Source: Leifsonia sp. 466MF (lineage in GTDB: Bacteria; Actinomycetota; Actinomycetes; Actinomycetales; Microbacteriaceae). From it: a stretch of DNA of 64,000 nt. The stretch is taken from NCBI RefSeq assembly GCF_900100265.1, contig NZ_LT629696.1:2170001-2234000 (forward strand). Reading direction: 5' to 3'. Made by a program: the position numbers and the translations under genes. Positions within the stretch are counted from its first letter, which is position 1. Each line of letters starts with the position of its first letter. Positions 44,113 through 53,268 of the stretch are shown here, piece by piece. The notes below the pieces were generated by a model. It was not told the DNA's origin and did not search any database. It saw only the letters and a list, made by a program, of their open reading frames with translations.

Positions 44113-46203
44113 GTGAACGAACCCCGGGACCGGTCCGCCGCCCTAGCGACCGCGGACAAGCCAGGAACGGGGTTCCGGCCTGAGATCCAGGGCCTCCGTG
44201 CTGTCGCCGTCCTGGCGGTGGTGCTCTACCACCTCTGGCCCGAACGCCTCACCGGAGGGTACGTCGGCGTCGATGTCTTCTTCGTCATCTCCGGCTATCT
44301 CATCACGGCGCACCTCTTCCGCGACTTCAGCCGCACCGGGCGTGTTCCGCTGACCACGTTCTGGGGGCGGCGCATCCGGCGGCTGCTCCCCGCATCCCTG
44401 CTGGTGCTCGCGGTGTCGTGCGTCGCCGTCTACCTCTGGGCGCCCGCGACGACATGGGATGCGTCGGCCCGGCAGCTGATCGCCAGCGCGCTCTATGTCC
44501 AGAACTGGCTGCTGGCCGCCAACGCCGTCGACTACTCAGCGATGAGCGAGAGCGCGACGGTGGCCCAGCATTTCTGGTCCCTCTCCGTCGAGGAGCAGTT
44601 CTATGCGGTGTGGCCGCTCATCCTGATCGGCCTTTTCTGGATCGCCGGGCGACGTGTGAAGTCGACGTCTCGGACCTCCGGTCGCACCGTCTTCATCATC
44701 GGCCTGGCCGTCATCTCCGTCCTGTCGCTCGCCTTCTCCATCTATTACACCGCCGTGAACTCCGCCGGGGCGTACTTCGTCACGCCGACCCGTGTCTGGG
44801 AGTTCGGGGCCGGCGGTCTCGCGGCGCTTCTGGCGGCCGACCGGCGGTTCAGCGGCCCGGCAGCCACCCTGACCGCCTGGGCCGCGGTCTGCGCCCTCGC
44901 CTTCGCGGCCACCACCTACACGGCCGCGACGCCGTTCCCGGGGTTCACCGCCATCGTGCCGATCGGCGCGACCGTCGCGCTGATCCTCTGCTGCGGCAAC
45001 CCTCATCCCTACGGTCCCGGATGGTGGTTGTCACGACGGCCGGCCACGTTCCTGGGAGACGTCTCGTACTCCCTGTACCTCTGGCACTGGCCGGCGATCG
45101 TCATCCTCCCGTTCATCCTGGGGCATCCACTGGGCTGGAAGACGAAGATCGCCATCCTGATCGGAGCGACAGCGCTGGCCTGGGTGACGAAGGTCGCCGT
45201 CGAGGATCCCGTCCGGCGCGGACGTCTGCTCCGCAGCGGGTGGCGCCCCTACGGGTTCGCGCTCGCCGGTGGCGCCGCGGTGGTGGCGCTCAGCGCGGTG
45301 CTCGTCATCGTTCCCACCGTCGGCACCCCGGTGGCGGCAGCACCGCGCTCGGGCGCCTGCCAGGGGCCGGCCGCCCTCACCCACGAAGCCGCCTGCTCAC
45401 CGGTCACCGGAACCGTCGACGTCAGCCGGGTCGCGGTCGCGGTGTCGAAGGAGCAGCCGCTGTGCCTGCCCGGATTCGAGGGCTCGGAGCTCGTGACCTG
45501 CTCGTACGGCGCTCCGGCGTCGAAGGCGACGAAGAAGGTGGCGATCGTCGGGGACTCGCACGCGTCCGCCTGGATCCCCGCCCTCGACGCCGTCGGCAAG
45601 AAGCGCGGCTGGCAGGTCGTCTCCTACGTCAAGACCTCGTGCCCGGCAACGCTGGCGCTGCGTGTCCTCCCCAACGAGACGACCGACGCCAATCAGGCGG
45701 CGTGCCATCAGTGGGTGAAGAACCTGAACGCCCGCCTCGCCTCCGACTCCACGGTCAGCGCCGTGTTCACCGCATCCTTCTCGTCCGCGTACACGTTCGC
45801 GTCCCCGCCCGACCACCCGCTCGCCGATCCCGCCATCGACGGATTCCTGGACGAGTGGGAGGGATGGCGCGCCTCCGGCAAGCGGGTCTACGTCTTCGAG
45901 GATGTCCCGCGCACGATCGGGACATCCGTCCCGACCTGCCTCGCCGGCCACGCGAGCGATCCGATGTCCTGCGCCGTGCCGCGAGCCTCCGCCCTGCCGC
46001 CGTCCATGGTGATCACCCAGGCCGCGACACAAGCCGAGCAGCAGCACCACGTCACCCGCATCGCCCTGCGCGACCGGTTCTGCGACGAGCAGTGGTGTTA
46101 CCCTCAGGTCGGTTCGGTCATCGTCTATCGCGACTTCTCGCATCTCAGCAGGGAGTACGCCACGGCTCTGGCCCCCTACATCGACCGGCAACTCGGAGGA
46201 TGA
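44113..46203 (+). CDS. OafA/YrhL-type acyltransferase with C-terminal SGNH domain
   Basis: 696 residues starting at GTG. The N-terminal acyltransferase-3 domain has about 10-11 membrane helices and the motifs GFRPEIQGLRAVAVLAVVLYH, GGYVGVDVFFVISGYLIT, GRRIRRLLPA and FWSLSVEEQFYAVWP. An extracytoplasmic SGNH domain follows, with AIVGDSHASAW (Ser block) and HLSREYATALAPYID (His block). This architecture transfers acetyl or other acyl groups to cell-surface polysaccharide or peptidoglycan. The neighbour at 46.2 kb is a free SGNH protein. Confidence 0.93.
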   Translation: MNEPRDRSAALATADKPGTGFRPEIQGLRAVAVLAVVLYHLWPERLTGGYVGVDVFFVISGYLITAHLFRDFSRTGRVPLTTFWGRRIRRLLPASLLVLAVSCVAVYLWAPATTWDASARQLIASALYVQNWLLAANAVDYSAMSESATVAQHFWSLSVEEQFYAVWPLILIGLFWIAGRRVKSTSRTSGRTVFIIGLAVISVLSLAFSIYYTAVNSAGAYFVTPTRVWEFGAGGLAALLAADRRFSGPAATLTAWAAVCALAFAATTYTAATPFPGFTAIVPIGATVALILCCGNPHPYGPGWWLSRRPATFLGDVSYSLYLWHWPAIVILPFILGHPLGWKTKIAILIGATALAWVTKVAVEDPVRRGRLLRSGWRPYGFALAGGAAVVALSAVLVIVPTVGTPVAAAPRSGACQGPAALTHEAACSPVTGTVDVSRVAVAVSKEQPLCLPGFEGSELVTCSYGAPASKATKKVAIVGDSHASAWIPALDAVGKKRGWQVVSYVKTSCPATLALRVLPNETTDANQAACHQWVKNLNARLASDSTVSAVFTASFSSAYTFASPPDHPLADPAIDGFLDEWEGWRASGKRVYVFEDVPRTIGTSVPTCLAGHASDPMSCAVPRASALPPSMVITQAATQAEQQHHVTRIALRDRFCDEQWCYPQVGSVIVYRDFSHLSREYATALAPYIDRQLGG

Positions 46204-46851
46204 ATGAACGGGCGACGCGGCTGGGATCGCCTCGCCCGGTCGTTGGCCGCCCTCCTCCTCGTCCCGCTGCTCATCGCCTCCTGCACCTCGGTGCCACAGA
46301 CCGATCGAATCCGCTTCGGTGCGATCGGCGACTCCATCACCGCCTCCACCGACCGCTTCGGCCTGCCGACGCACTGGACGTGGGTCGCCACCGCCGCCAC
46401 GGGCGACGTCGCCGACGTGGGCGGCTACCGGCATTACGGTGACACCACCGCCGACATCCTCCGCCACGTGACCCCTCTTCCCGACGCGCAGGTGGTGGTC
46501 GTCATGGCGGGCACGAACGATGCACCGGTCGACGACCGCCCGAACCCGCGGACGCTGACGAACATCACCGCGATCTTCGAGAAGACCGGCGTTCCGCTGC
46601 GTATCCTCTCGGCGGTCGCGCCGCGGAACGACGACCGGGCGGCCGTGACACTCGAGCTCAACAGGGAACTCCGCGACCTCGCCCGACGCTCCGGCTGGAC
46701 GTGGGTCGATCCGTGGACGGAGGTGAGGACCGGTGACGGCCGGTGGCGCCCGCACACCTCGGTCGACGGCATCCACCCGACCCCCGCAAGTGGCCGCATA
46801 GCGGGCGAAGTGCTCCGCGCGGCGATCGTGGAGACGGTGACCGGCGGCTGA
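46204..46851 (+). CDS. SGNH-family lipoprotein
   Basis: 215 residues. A hydrophobic N-terminus ends in a lipobox (LLIASC), so it is anchored outside the membrane. RFGAIGDSITAS holds the catalytic Ser, MAGTNDAP the Asn block, and DGIHPTPASGR the Asp-x-x-His block. It begins directly after the acyltransferase stop, with a GGAGGATG ribosome site inside the upstream gene, so the two probably work on the same surface glycan. Confidence 0.85.
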   Translation: MNGRRGWDRLARSLAALLLVPLLIASCTSVPQTDRIRFGAIGDSITASTDRFGLPTHWTWVATAATGDVADVGGYRHYGDTTADILRHVTPLPDAQVVVVMAGTNDAPVDDRPNPRTLTNITAIFEKTGVPLRILSAVAPRNDDRAAVTLELNRELRDLARRSGWTWVDPWTEVRTGDGRWRPHTSVDGIHPTPASGRIAGEVLRAAIVETVTGG

Positions 46852-46967
46852 CTCCCGCGGGACCCCGCGGCGGCCGCGCGGTCGGCCCAGGCGGCGGGAA
46901 CGCTGCCTGGTGCCCGCGCTCCGCACGGCGGTACAGTGAGCGCGTTCCCGGCCGGCGAGGTGGTGAC

Positions 46968-48113
46968 ATGGGCGACACCGTTGGGCAGATGCGGCGCACT
47001 CCGCTGCTCAAGGCGGAGGGGGCCGCCATCGTCGCGGGCGCCGCGTCGTTCGTCCTCGCGGGCATCGTCGCCCTCCCGCTGTTCTGGGGTCGCGACCTGC
47101 CGATCGCCGGCCCGGACTCCGTCGGCCAGTTCGTCGCGTACGCGGGCGGGATCGTCGCCGTGCTGGCGTACGTGGTCGGGAGGCTGTGGATGCGCGACGG
47201 CCTCACCCCGTTCGCCGCCCCCGGCGAGCGGCGGCGGGCGGGCATCTCCCCCGTCGACGTGTTCGACACCATCGCCATCGCCGTCGCGCACGGCGTCATC
47301 GCGCTCCTCGGCTGGCTGGTGCTCGGAACGGTGCTCGCCGACGGGTTCCAGGACGCGACCGTGTACTTCCTCTCCGCGTCCGCGCTCGCGGCGACCGCGG
47401 CGGCCGTCACCGGGTACGCCGTGTTCCTGTCGGCGGTGAACATGAGCCTGATGCGGCTGTCCACCGTGCTCGCCGCCTTCGTCATCGTCGGCATCCTGAC
47501 AGCGATGCTGAGCGCCCCGGACCCGCACTGGTGGATGCTGCACCTGAGCGCACTGGGCATGACCCAGTCGATCTCGTCTCTCTCCTTCAACCTGACCCTG
47601 ATCATCGCCGGCGTGATCGTCACGGCGATGGCGCGCTACGCGACGGACACGCGCTTCCTGGCCCCGGCGTCGGAGGGCGATCCGGTCGCCGACCGTCGGC
47701 GCGCCGCGCTCATCCGTGTCCGCGTCGGACTCATCCTCATCGGGGTGCTTCTCGCGGGGGTCGGGCTGTTCCCGCTGAACGTCTCGCAGGTCCTGCACAA
47801 CGTGTCGGCGGTCGGGATGGTGCTGGTGTTCTCGCTCGTCGTCTTCTGGGTGCGGGCGGCGCTGCCCGAGGCTCCCGTCGCATTCTTCGTGCTCGGCTAC
47901 GTGTTCTTCGCGACGATCGTGGCCGTCCTGCTGTTCTTCGTCGTCGGCTACTACGTGCTGACCGCGACCGAACTCGTCGCCGGCGTCGTCGTGTTCGCCT
48001 GGCTGATCGTCTACCTGCGCGTCAGCGGCGCGGTCGGCCGGAGGTCGTCCGCGGGGCGCCTGGAGGGGCCGCCTCTCGCTTCTGCTGCCGGTCGAGCGCA
48101 GCGTTCAGAGTGA
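46968..48113 (+). CDS. multi-pass membrane protein, DUF998-like
   Basis: 381 residues with about eight to nine hydrophobic helices. No enzymatic motif is seen. The helix pattern and the pairing of two four-helix halves resemble DUF998-type proteins, but the family call is tentative. The ATG at 46968 begins before the first helix. The last 92 bases overlap the 3' end of the convergent GH15 gene, an unusual arrangement that leaves no room for a terminator. Confidence 0.6.
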   Translation: MGDTVGQMRRTPLLKAEGAAIVAGAASFVLAGIVALPLFWGRDLPIAGPDSVGQFVAYAGGIVAVLAYVVGRLWMRDGLTPFAAPGERRRAGISPVDVFDTIAIAVAHGVIALLGWLVLGTVLADGFQDATVYFLSASALAATAAAVTGYAVFLSAVNMSLMRLSTVLAAFVIVGILTAMLSAPDPHWWMLHLSALGMTQSISSLSFNLTLIIAGVIVTAMARYATDTRFLAPASEGDPVADRRRAALIRVRVGLILIGVLLAGVGLFPLNVSQVLHNVSAVGMVLVFSLVVFWVRAALPEAPVAFFVLGYVFFATIVAVLLFFVVGYYVLTATELVAGVVVFAWLIVYLRVSGAVGRRSSAGRLEGPPLASAAGRAQRSE

Positions 48114-49914
48114 TCGCCGCGCGGATCAGCGCGAGATGGGTGAACGCCTGCGGGAAGTTGCCCAGCTGCAGCCCCGCCGGGTCGATCTCCTCGGCGAACA
48201 GCCCCAGGTGGTTGCCGTAGGTCAGCATCTTCTCGAAGGCGTACTGCGCCTCCTCGATGCGCCCGGCGTCCGCGAGCGCGTTCACATAGAAGAACGAGCA
48301 CAGCGAGAACGTGCCCTCCGCGCCGGGCAGGCCGTCCGGCGACGCGGCCGGGTTGTAGCGGTACACCAGGCTGTCGGTCACCAGCTCCTCGGTGATCGCG
48401 TCGAGCGTCGACAGCCACATGGGGTCCTGCGGCGAGATCATGCCCACCAGCGGCATGAGCAGTGTGATCGCATCCACCACGTCGGTGCCCGGGTACTGCA
48501 CGAACGCCTGCCGGTCCGGGTTCCAGCACCGGGTGAACACCTGCTCGTAGACGGCGTCACGCGCCTCGATCCACGACTCGAGAGGAGCGGGGAGGCCGCG
48601 GTCGCGGGCGATGGCGATGGCCCGGTCGAAGGCGACCCAGCACATGATGCGCCCGTAGGTGAAGTCCTTGCGGCCGCCGCGCGTCTCCCAGACGCCCTCG
48701 TCCGGCTGGTCCCAGTTCGCCAGCAGCCAGTCCAGGATGCGGCACAGCTTGCTCCAGCCGGGGTGCCCGATCGGCCGGTAGCCCTCGGTGGCGTACAGCG
48801 CGTCCATCGCCTCGCCGTAGATGTCGAGCTGCAGCTGATCGGCGGCGCCGTTGCCGATGTTCACGGGACGCGACCCCGCGTAGCCCTCGAAGTCCTCCAG
48901 CTCGCGCTCCTCCAGGTCGGAGGAGCCGTCGATCCGGTACATGATCTTCAGCGGGCCGGAGCTCTCGCCGGCCTGCTCGGCGACCCGATCGGAGACCCAC
49001 AGCGCGAACGAGATCGCCTCCTCGGTGTAGCCGAGCGCCAGGAGCGAGAAGACCGAGAATGAGCCGTCCCGGATCCAGGTGTAGCGGTAGTCCCAGTTGC
49101 GCACTCCCCCGAGCTGCTCGGGCAGCGCGGCCGTCGGTGCGGCGACCAGTCCGCCGCTCGGCGCGTACTGCAGCAGCTTCAGCACCATCGCCGAACGCTC
49201 CACCGACTCGCGCCAGCGGCCCGAGTAGGTGCTGCGCTGCAGCCAGTCCCGCCAGAACGCCACGGTCTCGCGGAAGGCCGCCTGCCCGGCGTCCGCGGTG
49301 AGCGGCTCGGCTCCGGACTCCGGCGCGGTCTGGAACACGAAGAGCCGGAGCTCTCCCGCCGCGACCGTGACCGTCGCATCCACATCGCCGCCGGCGAGGT
49401 CCAGTGCAGCGAGCTCGTCGGCCGTCAGCCCGGTAAGGGATGCGCGGACCGCGTCGCCCTCGAACACCACGCCGCCGTCGGCCGCGCTCGCCGTGTGGTG
49501 ACGGCGGCCGAAGTCGAATCGCGGGCGGCACTCGATATGGAAGTCGAGTTCGCCGCGGACCACCCGGATGCCGCGCAGCACCACGCGGTTGTCGCTCGGG
49601 ATGGTGGGCTCGTCGGCGACGGGCATGAAGTCGATCACCTCGCCGACCCCGGAGGGAGACATGAACCGGGTGATGAGGACGGCCGTCTGCGGGAAGTACA
49701 TCTGCTTGATCCGCATCCCGTCGTCCTCCGCCCGGATGCGGAAGAACCCGCCCTTCTCGCGGTCGAGCAGCGACGAGAAGACCGCGGGCGAGTCGAAGCG
49801 GGGTGAGCAGAACCAGTCGATCGATCCCTCGGTCGACACCAGGGCCACCGACTGCAGGTCGCCGATCAGGCCGTGGTCGGCGATATCCGGGAAGGCGTGC
49901 TCGTCTGCGGCCAT
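48022..49914 (-). CDS. glycoside hydrolase family 15, second paralog
   Basis: 630 residues from the ATG at 49914, preceded by GGAGGGACACC. The frame is open further upstream but without a ribosome site. It shows the same layout as the enzyme at 31.4 kb: HGLIGDLQSVALVSTEGSID, DWFCSPRFDS and NWDYRYTWIRDGSFSVFSL. No signal peptide, so it is intracellular. It may be a trehalase, an isomaltase-type glucoamylase or a glucan hydrolase. The C-terminal basic tail overlaps the convergent membrane-protein gene. Confidence 0.86.
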   Translation of the reverse strand: MAADEHAFPDIADHGLIGDLQSVALVSTEGSIDWFCSPRFDSPAVFSSLLDREKGGFFRIRAEDDGMRIKQMYFPQTAVLITRFMSPSGVGEVIDFMPVADEPTIPSDNRVVLRGIRVVRGELDFHIECRPRFDFGRRHHTASAADGGVVFEGDAVRASLTGLTADELAALDLAGGDVDATVTVAAGELRLFVFQTAPESGAEPLTADAGQAAFRETVAFWRDWLQRSTYSGRWRESVERSAMVLKLLQYAPSGGLVAAPTAALPEQLGGVRNWDYRYTWIRDGSFSVFSLLALGYTEEAISFALWVSDRVAEQAGESSGPLKIMYRIDGSSDLEERELEDFEGYAGSRPVNIGNGAADQLQLDIYGEAMDALYATEGYRPIGHPGWSKLCRILDWLLANWDQPDEGVWETRGGRKDFTYGRIMCWVAFDRAIAIARDRGLPAPLESWIEARDAVYEQVFTRCWNPDRQAFVQYPGTDVVDAITLLMPLVGMISPQDPMWLSTLDAITEELVTDSLVYRYNPAASPDGLPGAEGTFSLCSFFYVNALADAGRIEEAQYAFEKMLTYGNHLGLFAEEIDPAGLQLGNFPQAFTHLALIRAAITLNAALDRQQKREAAPPGAPRTTSGRPRR

Positions 49915-50047
49915 GATGGTGTCCCTCCAGTCGATGGCCGGATGGTAACCCCGCGACCCTCCGACCGGCGAGAGAGATGTTCCGGGCCGGACGGATTGCC
50001 GTCTACCCGGGGTCGCACCCGCGGAGCTACGATCCGGGCGGAGTCCG

Positions 50048-50085
50048 CCCTCCCGATCGGAGGTCACCCTCCCGATCGGAGGTCA
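50048..50085. repeat. exact 19-bp tandem duplication carrying the ribosome site
   Basis: CCCTCCCGATCGGAGGTCA occurs twice in a row (50048-50066, 50067-50085) immediately before the ATG of the MFS gene at 50088. Each copy contains a CTCC-CGATC-GGAG palindrome and a GGAGG ribosome site. Loss or gain of a copy by slippage would not change the reading frame but could alter initiation. Confidence 0.85.
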
Positions 50086-50087
50086 CC

Positions 50088-51485
50088 ATGACCGCAGCAG
50101 CCGTCGGCGTCTCGCACGCATCGGTCCGGCGCCTGATCGCGCCGCTCGCGCTCGCGCAGTTCATCTGCAGCTTCGCGGGCTCGAACATGAACGTGATGAT
50201 CAACGACATGTCGCGCGATCTCGACACGACGGTCCAGGGCATCCAGGTCAGCATCACGTTGTTCCTGCTGACCATGGCCGCCCTGATGATCCCGGCGGGC
50301 AAGCTGACAGACAAGATCGGCCGGAAACGCTGCTTCACCCTCGGGCTCATCGTCTACGGGATCGGCGCGATCATCAGCGCGCTCTCCCCCGGGCTGTGGG
50401 CTCTCATCCTCGGCAACAGCATCCTCGAGGGGATCGGGACGGCGCTGCTGATCCCACCGGTCTACATCCTGACCACCCTCTACCTGCCCGACATCGCGAC
50501 GCGTGCCTGGGCGTTCGGGATTATCAGCGCGCTCGGCGGCATCGGCGCCGCCGCCGGTCCGCTGATCGGCGGCCTGATCACCAGCGCGATCAGCTGGCGC
50601 GCCGCGTTCCTGTTCCAGGCGCTCATCATCGTGATCATCCTGCTGCTGAGCCGCCGTCTGACCGACCCGGTGCCCGCCGACCCCGACCGGCCGTTCGACG
50701 TCGTCGGCGCCGTGCTCTCCGCCCTCGGACTCTTCGTGCTGGTGCTCGGCATCCTCGCGGCCGACACCAGCGTCCCGCTGATGATCGGGCTCGTCCTCGC
50801 CGGGATCGTGATCCTCTTCCTCTTCTTCTGGTGGGTGCGCAGCCGTGAGCGCGCGGGCAAGGAGGTGCTGCTGTCGACCTCCCTGTTCAAGAACCGGGTG
50901 TCGAACATCGCGCTGATCACCCAGAACCTGCAGTGGGTGCTCCTGATGGGCACCTCGTTCACGGTGTCGGCCTACTTGCAGGTGGTTCGCGGCCACAACG
51001 CCATCGAGACGGGCGTCATCTTCACCGCGGCGACGGTCGGACTGCTCCTCACATCGCTGATCGCCGGGAGGCTGGCGAAGCGCTTCTCGCAGCGCGGCCT
51101 CATCCTGACCGGATTCGTGCTCTGCATCCCCGGCGTTGTACTGCTGATCTGGCTGGTGGCGGTGAGCACGACGGAGTGGTCGTTCGTGCCCGGGCTGTTC
51201 CTGATCGGCGCCGGGCTCGGCCTGATGCTCACGCCGTCGGTGAACGTCGTGCAGTCGGCGTTCCCGGAGAAGGCCCAGGGAGAGATCTCCGGGCTGTCGC
51301 GGAGCGTGTCCAACCTGGGATCGACGCTCGGCACGGCGATCGCCGGCACCATCCTCGTCGCCAACATCGACGCGGGCGGTGCGGCGTACGGCACCGCGAT
51401 GGCCGTGCTGGCGATCCTCGGCGTCGGCGGCCTGATCGCCGCACTGTTCCTGCCGGAGGACCGCCACCGTCGCGCGCTCGCCTGA
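50088..51485 (+). CDS. MFS transporter (DHA2-like efflux)
   Basis: 465 residues, about 12-14 membrane helices. GKLTDKIGRKRCFTLG is motif A, and GGIGAAAGPLIGGLITSAIS with SWRAAFLFQ is the motif C region of drug-proton antiporters. It starts just after the duplicated ribosome site. No TetR, MarR or other regulator is adjacent, so control is unclear. The substrate is unknown. Confidence 0.86.
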   Translation: MTAAAVGVSHASVRRLIAPLALAQFICSFAGSNMNVMINDMSRDLDTTVQGIQVSITLFLLTMAALMIPAGKLTDKIGRKRCFTLGLIVYGIGAIISALSPGLWALILGNSILEGIGTALLIPPVYILTTLYLPDIATRAWAFGIISALGGIGAAAGPLIGGLITSAISWRAAFLFQALIIVIILLLSRRLTDPVPADPDRPFDVVGAVLSALGLFVLVLGILAADTSVPLMIGLVLAGIVILFLFFWWVRSRERAGKEVLLSTSLFKNRVSNIALITQNLQWVLLMGTSFTVSAYLQVVRGHNAIETGVIFTAATVGLLLTSLIAGRLAKRFSQRGLILTGFVLCIPGVVLLIWLVAVSTTEWSFVPGLFLIGAGLGLMLTPSVNVVQSAFPEKAQGEISGLSRSVSNLGSTLGTAIAGTILVANIDAGGAAYGTAMAVLAILGVGGLIAALFLPEDRHRRALA

Positions 51486-51599
51486 ACCGGTGGAGGCAGA
51501 CTCCGGCGGATTCCGCCGCCGCTGTCGAGAATGCGGCAGGGTGTTCGTGTAGACGGTGAGAGCGCCCTCCCCAGCGGCGCTCCGGAGAGGAACACGACA

Positions 51600-51941
51600 A
51601 TGACCCAGTACCTGCTCAGCGTCTACCAGCCGGATGGAGCAGCCCCGCCGCCCGAGGTGCTCGCCGCCATCGGGCGCGATCTCGACGCCCTCAACGCCGA
51701 CATCCGTGCGGCCGGCGCCTGGGTGTTCTCCAACGGCCTGCTCCCGGCGTCGGCCTCCACCGTGCTGCGCCCGCAGGATGGCGAAGTCCTCGTCACCGAC
51801 GGCCCCTTCGCCGAAGGCAAGGAGCATCTCGGCGGCTTCACGATCGTCGAGGCGCCAGACCTGGATGCGGCGCTCGAGTGGGGCAGGCGACTCGCGCTGG
51901 CCACCACTCTGCCGATCGAGGTGCGGCCCTTCGCGGAGTGA
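51600..51941 (+). CDS. YCII/DGPF-domain protein, partner of the ECF42 sigma factor
   Basis: 113 residues, a YCII-related dimeric alpha/beta barrel fold. It contains the eponymous motif VTDGPFAEGKEHLGGF near residue 65. DGPF proteins are encoded next to ECF42 sigma factors across actinobacteria, and the gene here lies directly before one, 14 bases away. The biochemical role of DGPF proteins is not known; they are thought to act with or downstream of the sigma factor. Confidence 0.88.
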   Translation: MTQYLLSVYQPDGAAPPPEVLAAIGRDLDALNADIRAAGAWVFSNGLLPASASTVLRPQDGEVLVTDGPFAEGKEHLGGFTIVEAPDLDAALEWGRRLALATTLPIEVRPFAE

Positions 51942-51955
51942 CGGGAGCACCCGGC

Positions 51956-53224
51956 ATGGAGAACGGTGTGGCGGTTCCGCTGCCGGACGCCGCCGCGATC
52001 GCGTCGGTGTTCCGGGAGCAGTACGGCCGCGCCGTCTCCGTGCTGTACCGCGTCTTCGGCGACCTCGACCGCGCAGAGGACGCGGTGCAGGACGCCTTCG
52101 CCGTCGCCGCCGAGCGCTGGCCGCGCGACGGCATCCCGCCCGCACCGGCCGGCTGGATCATCACGACCGCCCGCCGCCGAGCGATCGACCGGCTGCGGCG
52201 GGATGCGGTCGGGCGCGAGAAGGAAGCCGAGGCGATGCTGCTGCGGCAGCTGACCGGCGACGGCCGTGCGGATTCTGCAGATGCCGCCGACGCCATCGCC
52301 GACGACCGACTCCGCCTCGTCTTCACCTGCTGCCATCCCGCCCTGTCGCCGGAGGCACGCGTCGCCCTGACCCTCCGCCTGCTCGGCGGGCTGACCACCG
52401 CCGAGATCGCCCGGGCGTTCCTCGTGCCCGAGCCGACGATGGCGCAGCGCATCTCGCGTGCCAAGGCGAAGGTCCGCGACGCGCGCATCCCGTACCGCAT
52501 CCCCTCCGCCGACGACCTCCCCGCCCGGCTGCGCTCCGTGCTGGCCGTCGTGTACCTCGTGTTCAGCGAGGGGTACGCAGCGAGCGCCGGCGATCGGCTC
52601 GTGCGGGAGGAGCTGTGCACGGAGGCGATCCGGCTGGCGCGCGAACTGCGTTCCCTGCTCCCGGACGAGGAGGAGGTGCTCGGTCTCCTCGCCCTGCTGC
52701 TGTTGGTGGATGCGCGCCGCGCGGCCCGGGTAGATGCCGCCGGCGCTCTCATCCCTCTCCCCGAGCAGGACCGGTCCGGCTGGAACGCGGAGCAGATCGC
52801 CGAAGGGCATGAGCTGGTCCGTCTGTGCCTGGCGCGCGGGCGACCGGGTCCGTATCAGCTGCAGGCGGCCATCCAAGCGGTGCATGACGACGCCTCGACG
52901 GCCTCCGAGACGGACTGGCCGCAGATCGTCGCCCTCTACGACCAGCTGCTGCGCGCCTCCCCCACGCCCGTGGTCGCGCTGAACCGTGCAGTCGCCGTGG
53001 CGGAGGTGGAGGGAGAGGACGCGGGGCTGGCCGCGCTGGAGCCGCTGCGCGAACCGCTCGCCGGCTTCTACCTGCTCCATGGCGTGCGGGCCGGGCTCCT
53101 GCTGCGCGCCGGGCGGACGGCCGAGGCGGCGGACGAGTACGCCGTCGCCGCCTCGCTGTGCGGCGGTGACGCCGAGCGCGCGTTCCTGCTCGCGCGACAG
53201 GATGCGCTCACCCGGCGGAGTTGA
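51956..53224 (+). CDS. ECF42-type RNA polymerase sigma factor with long C-terminal extension
   Basis: 422 residues. Region 2 (REQYGRAVSVLYRVFGDLDR, then AEDAVQDAFAVAAERW) and region 4 (LLGGLTTAEIARAFLVPEPT, then MAQRISRAKAKVR) occupy the first 190 residues. A helical, TPR-like extension of about 220 residues follows, the hallmark of the ECF42 group; no anti-sigma gene is present, as expected for that group. The ATG at 51956 has GGGAG upstream; an in-frame GTG at 51938 overlapping the DGPF stop is an alternative. Confidence 0.9.
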   Translation: MENGVAVPLPDAAAIASVFREQYGRAVSVLYRVFGDLDRAEDAVQDAFAVAAERWPRDGIPPAPAGWIITTARRRAIDRLRRDAVGREKEAEAMLLRQLTGDGRADSADAADAIADDRLRLVFTCCHPALSPEARVALTLRLLGGLTTAEIARAFLVPEPTMAQRISRAKAKVRDARIPYRIPSADDLPARLRSVLAVVYLVFSEGYAASAGDRLVREELCTEAIRLARELRSLLPDEEEVLGLLALLLLVDARRAARVDAAGALIPLPEQDRSGWNAEQIAEGHELVRLCLARGRPGPYQLQAAIQAVHDDASTASETDWPQIVALYDQLLRASPTPVVALNRAVAVAEVEGEDAGLAALEPLREPLAGFYLLHGVRAGLLLRAGRTAEAADEYAVAASLCGGDAERAFLLARQDALTRRS

Positions 53225-53268
53225 CCCGCCCCTTCCCTGCGCGCTGCCTCAGGCGCACAGTGGAGGAC

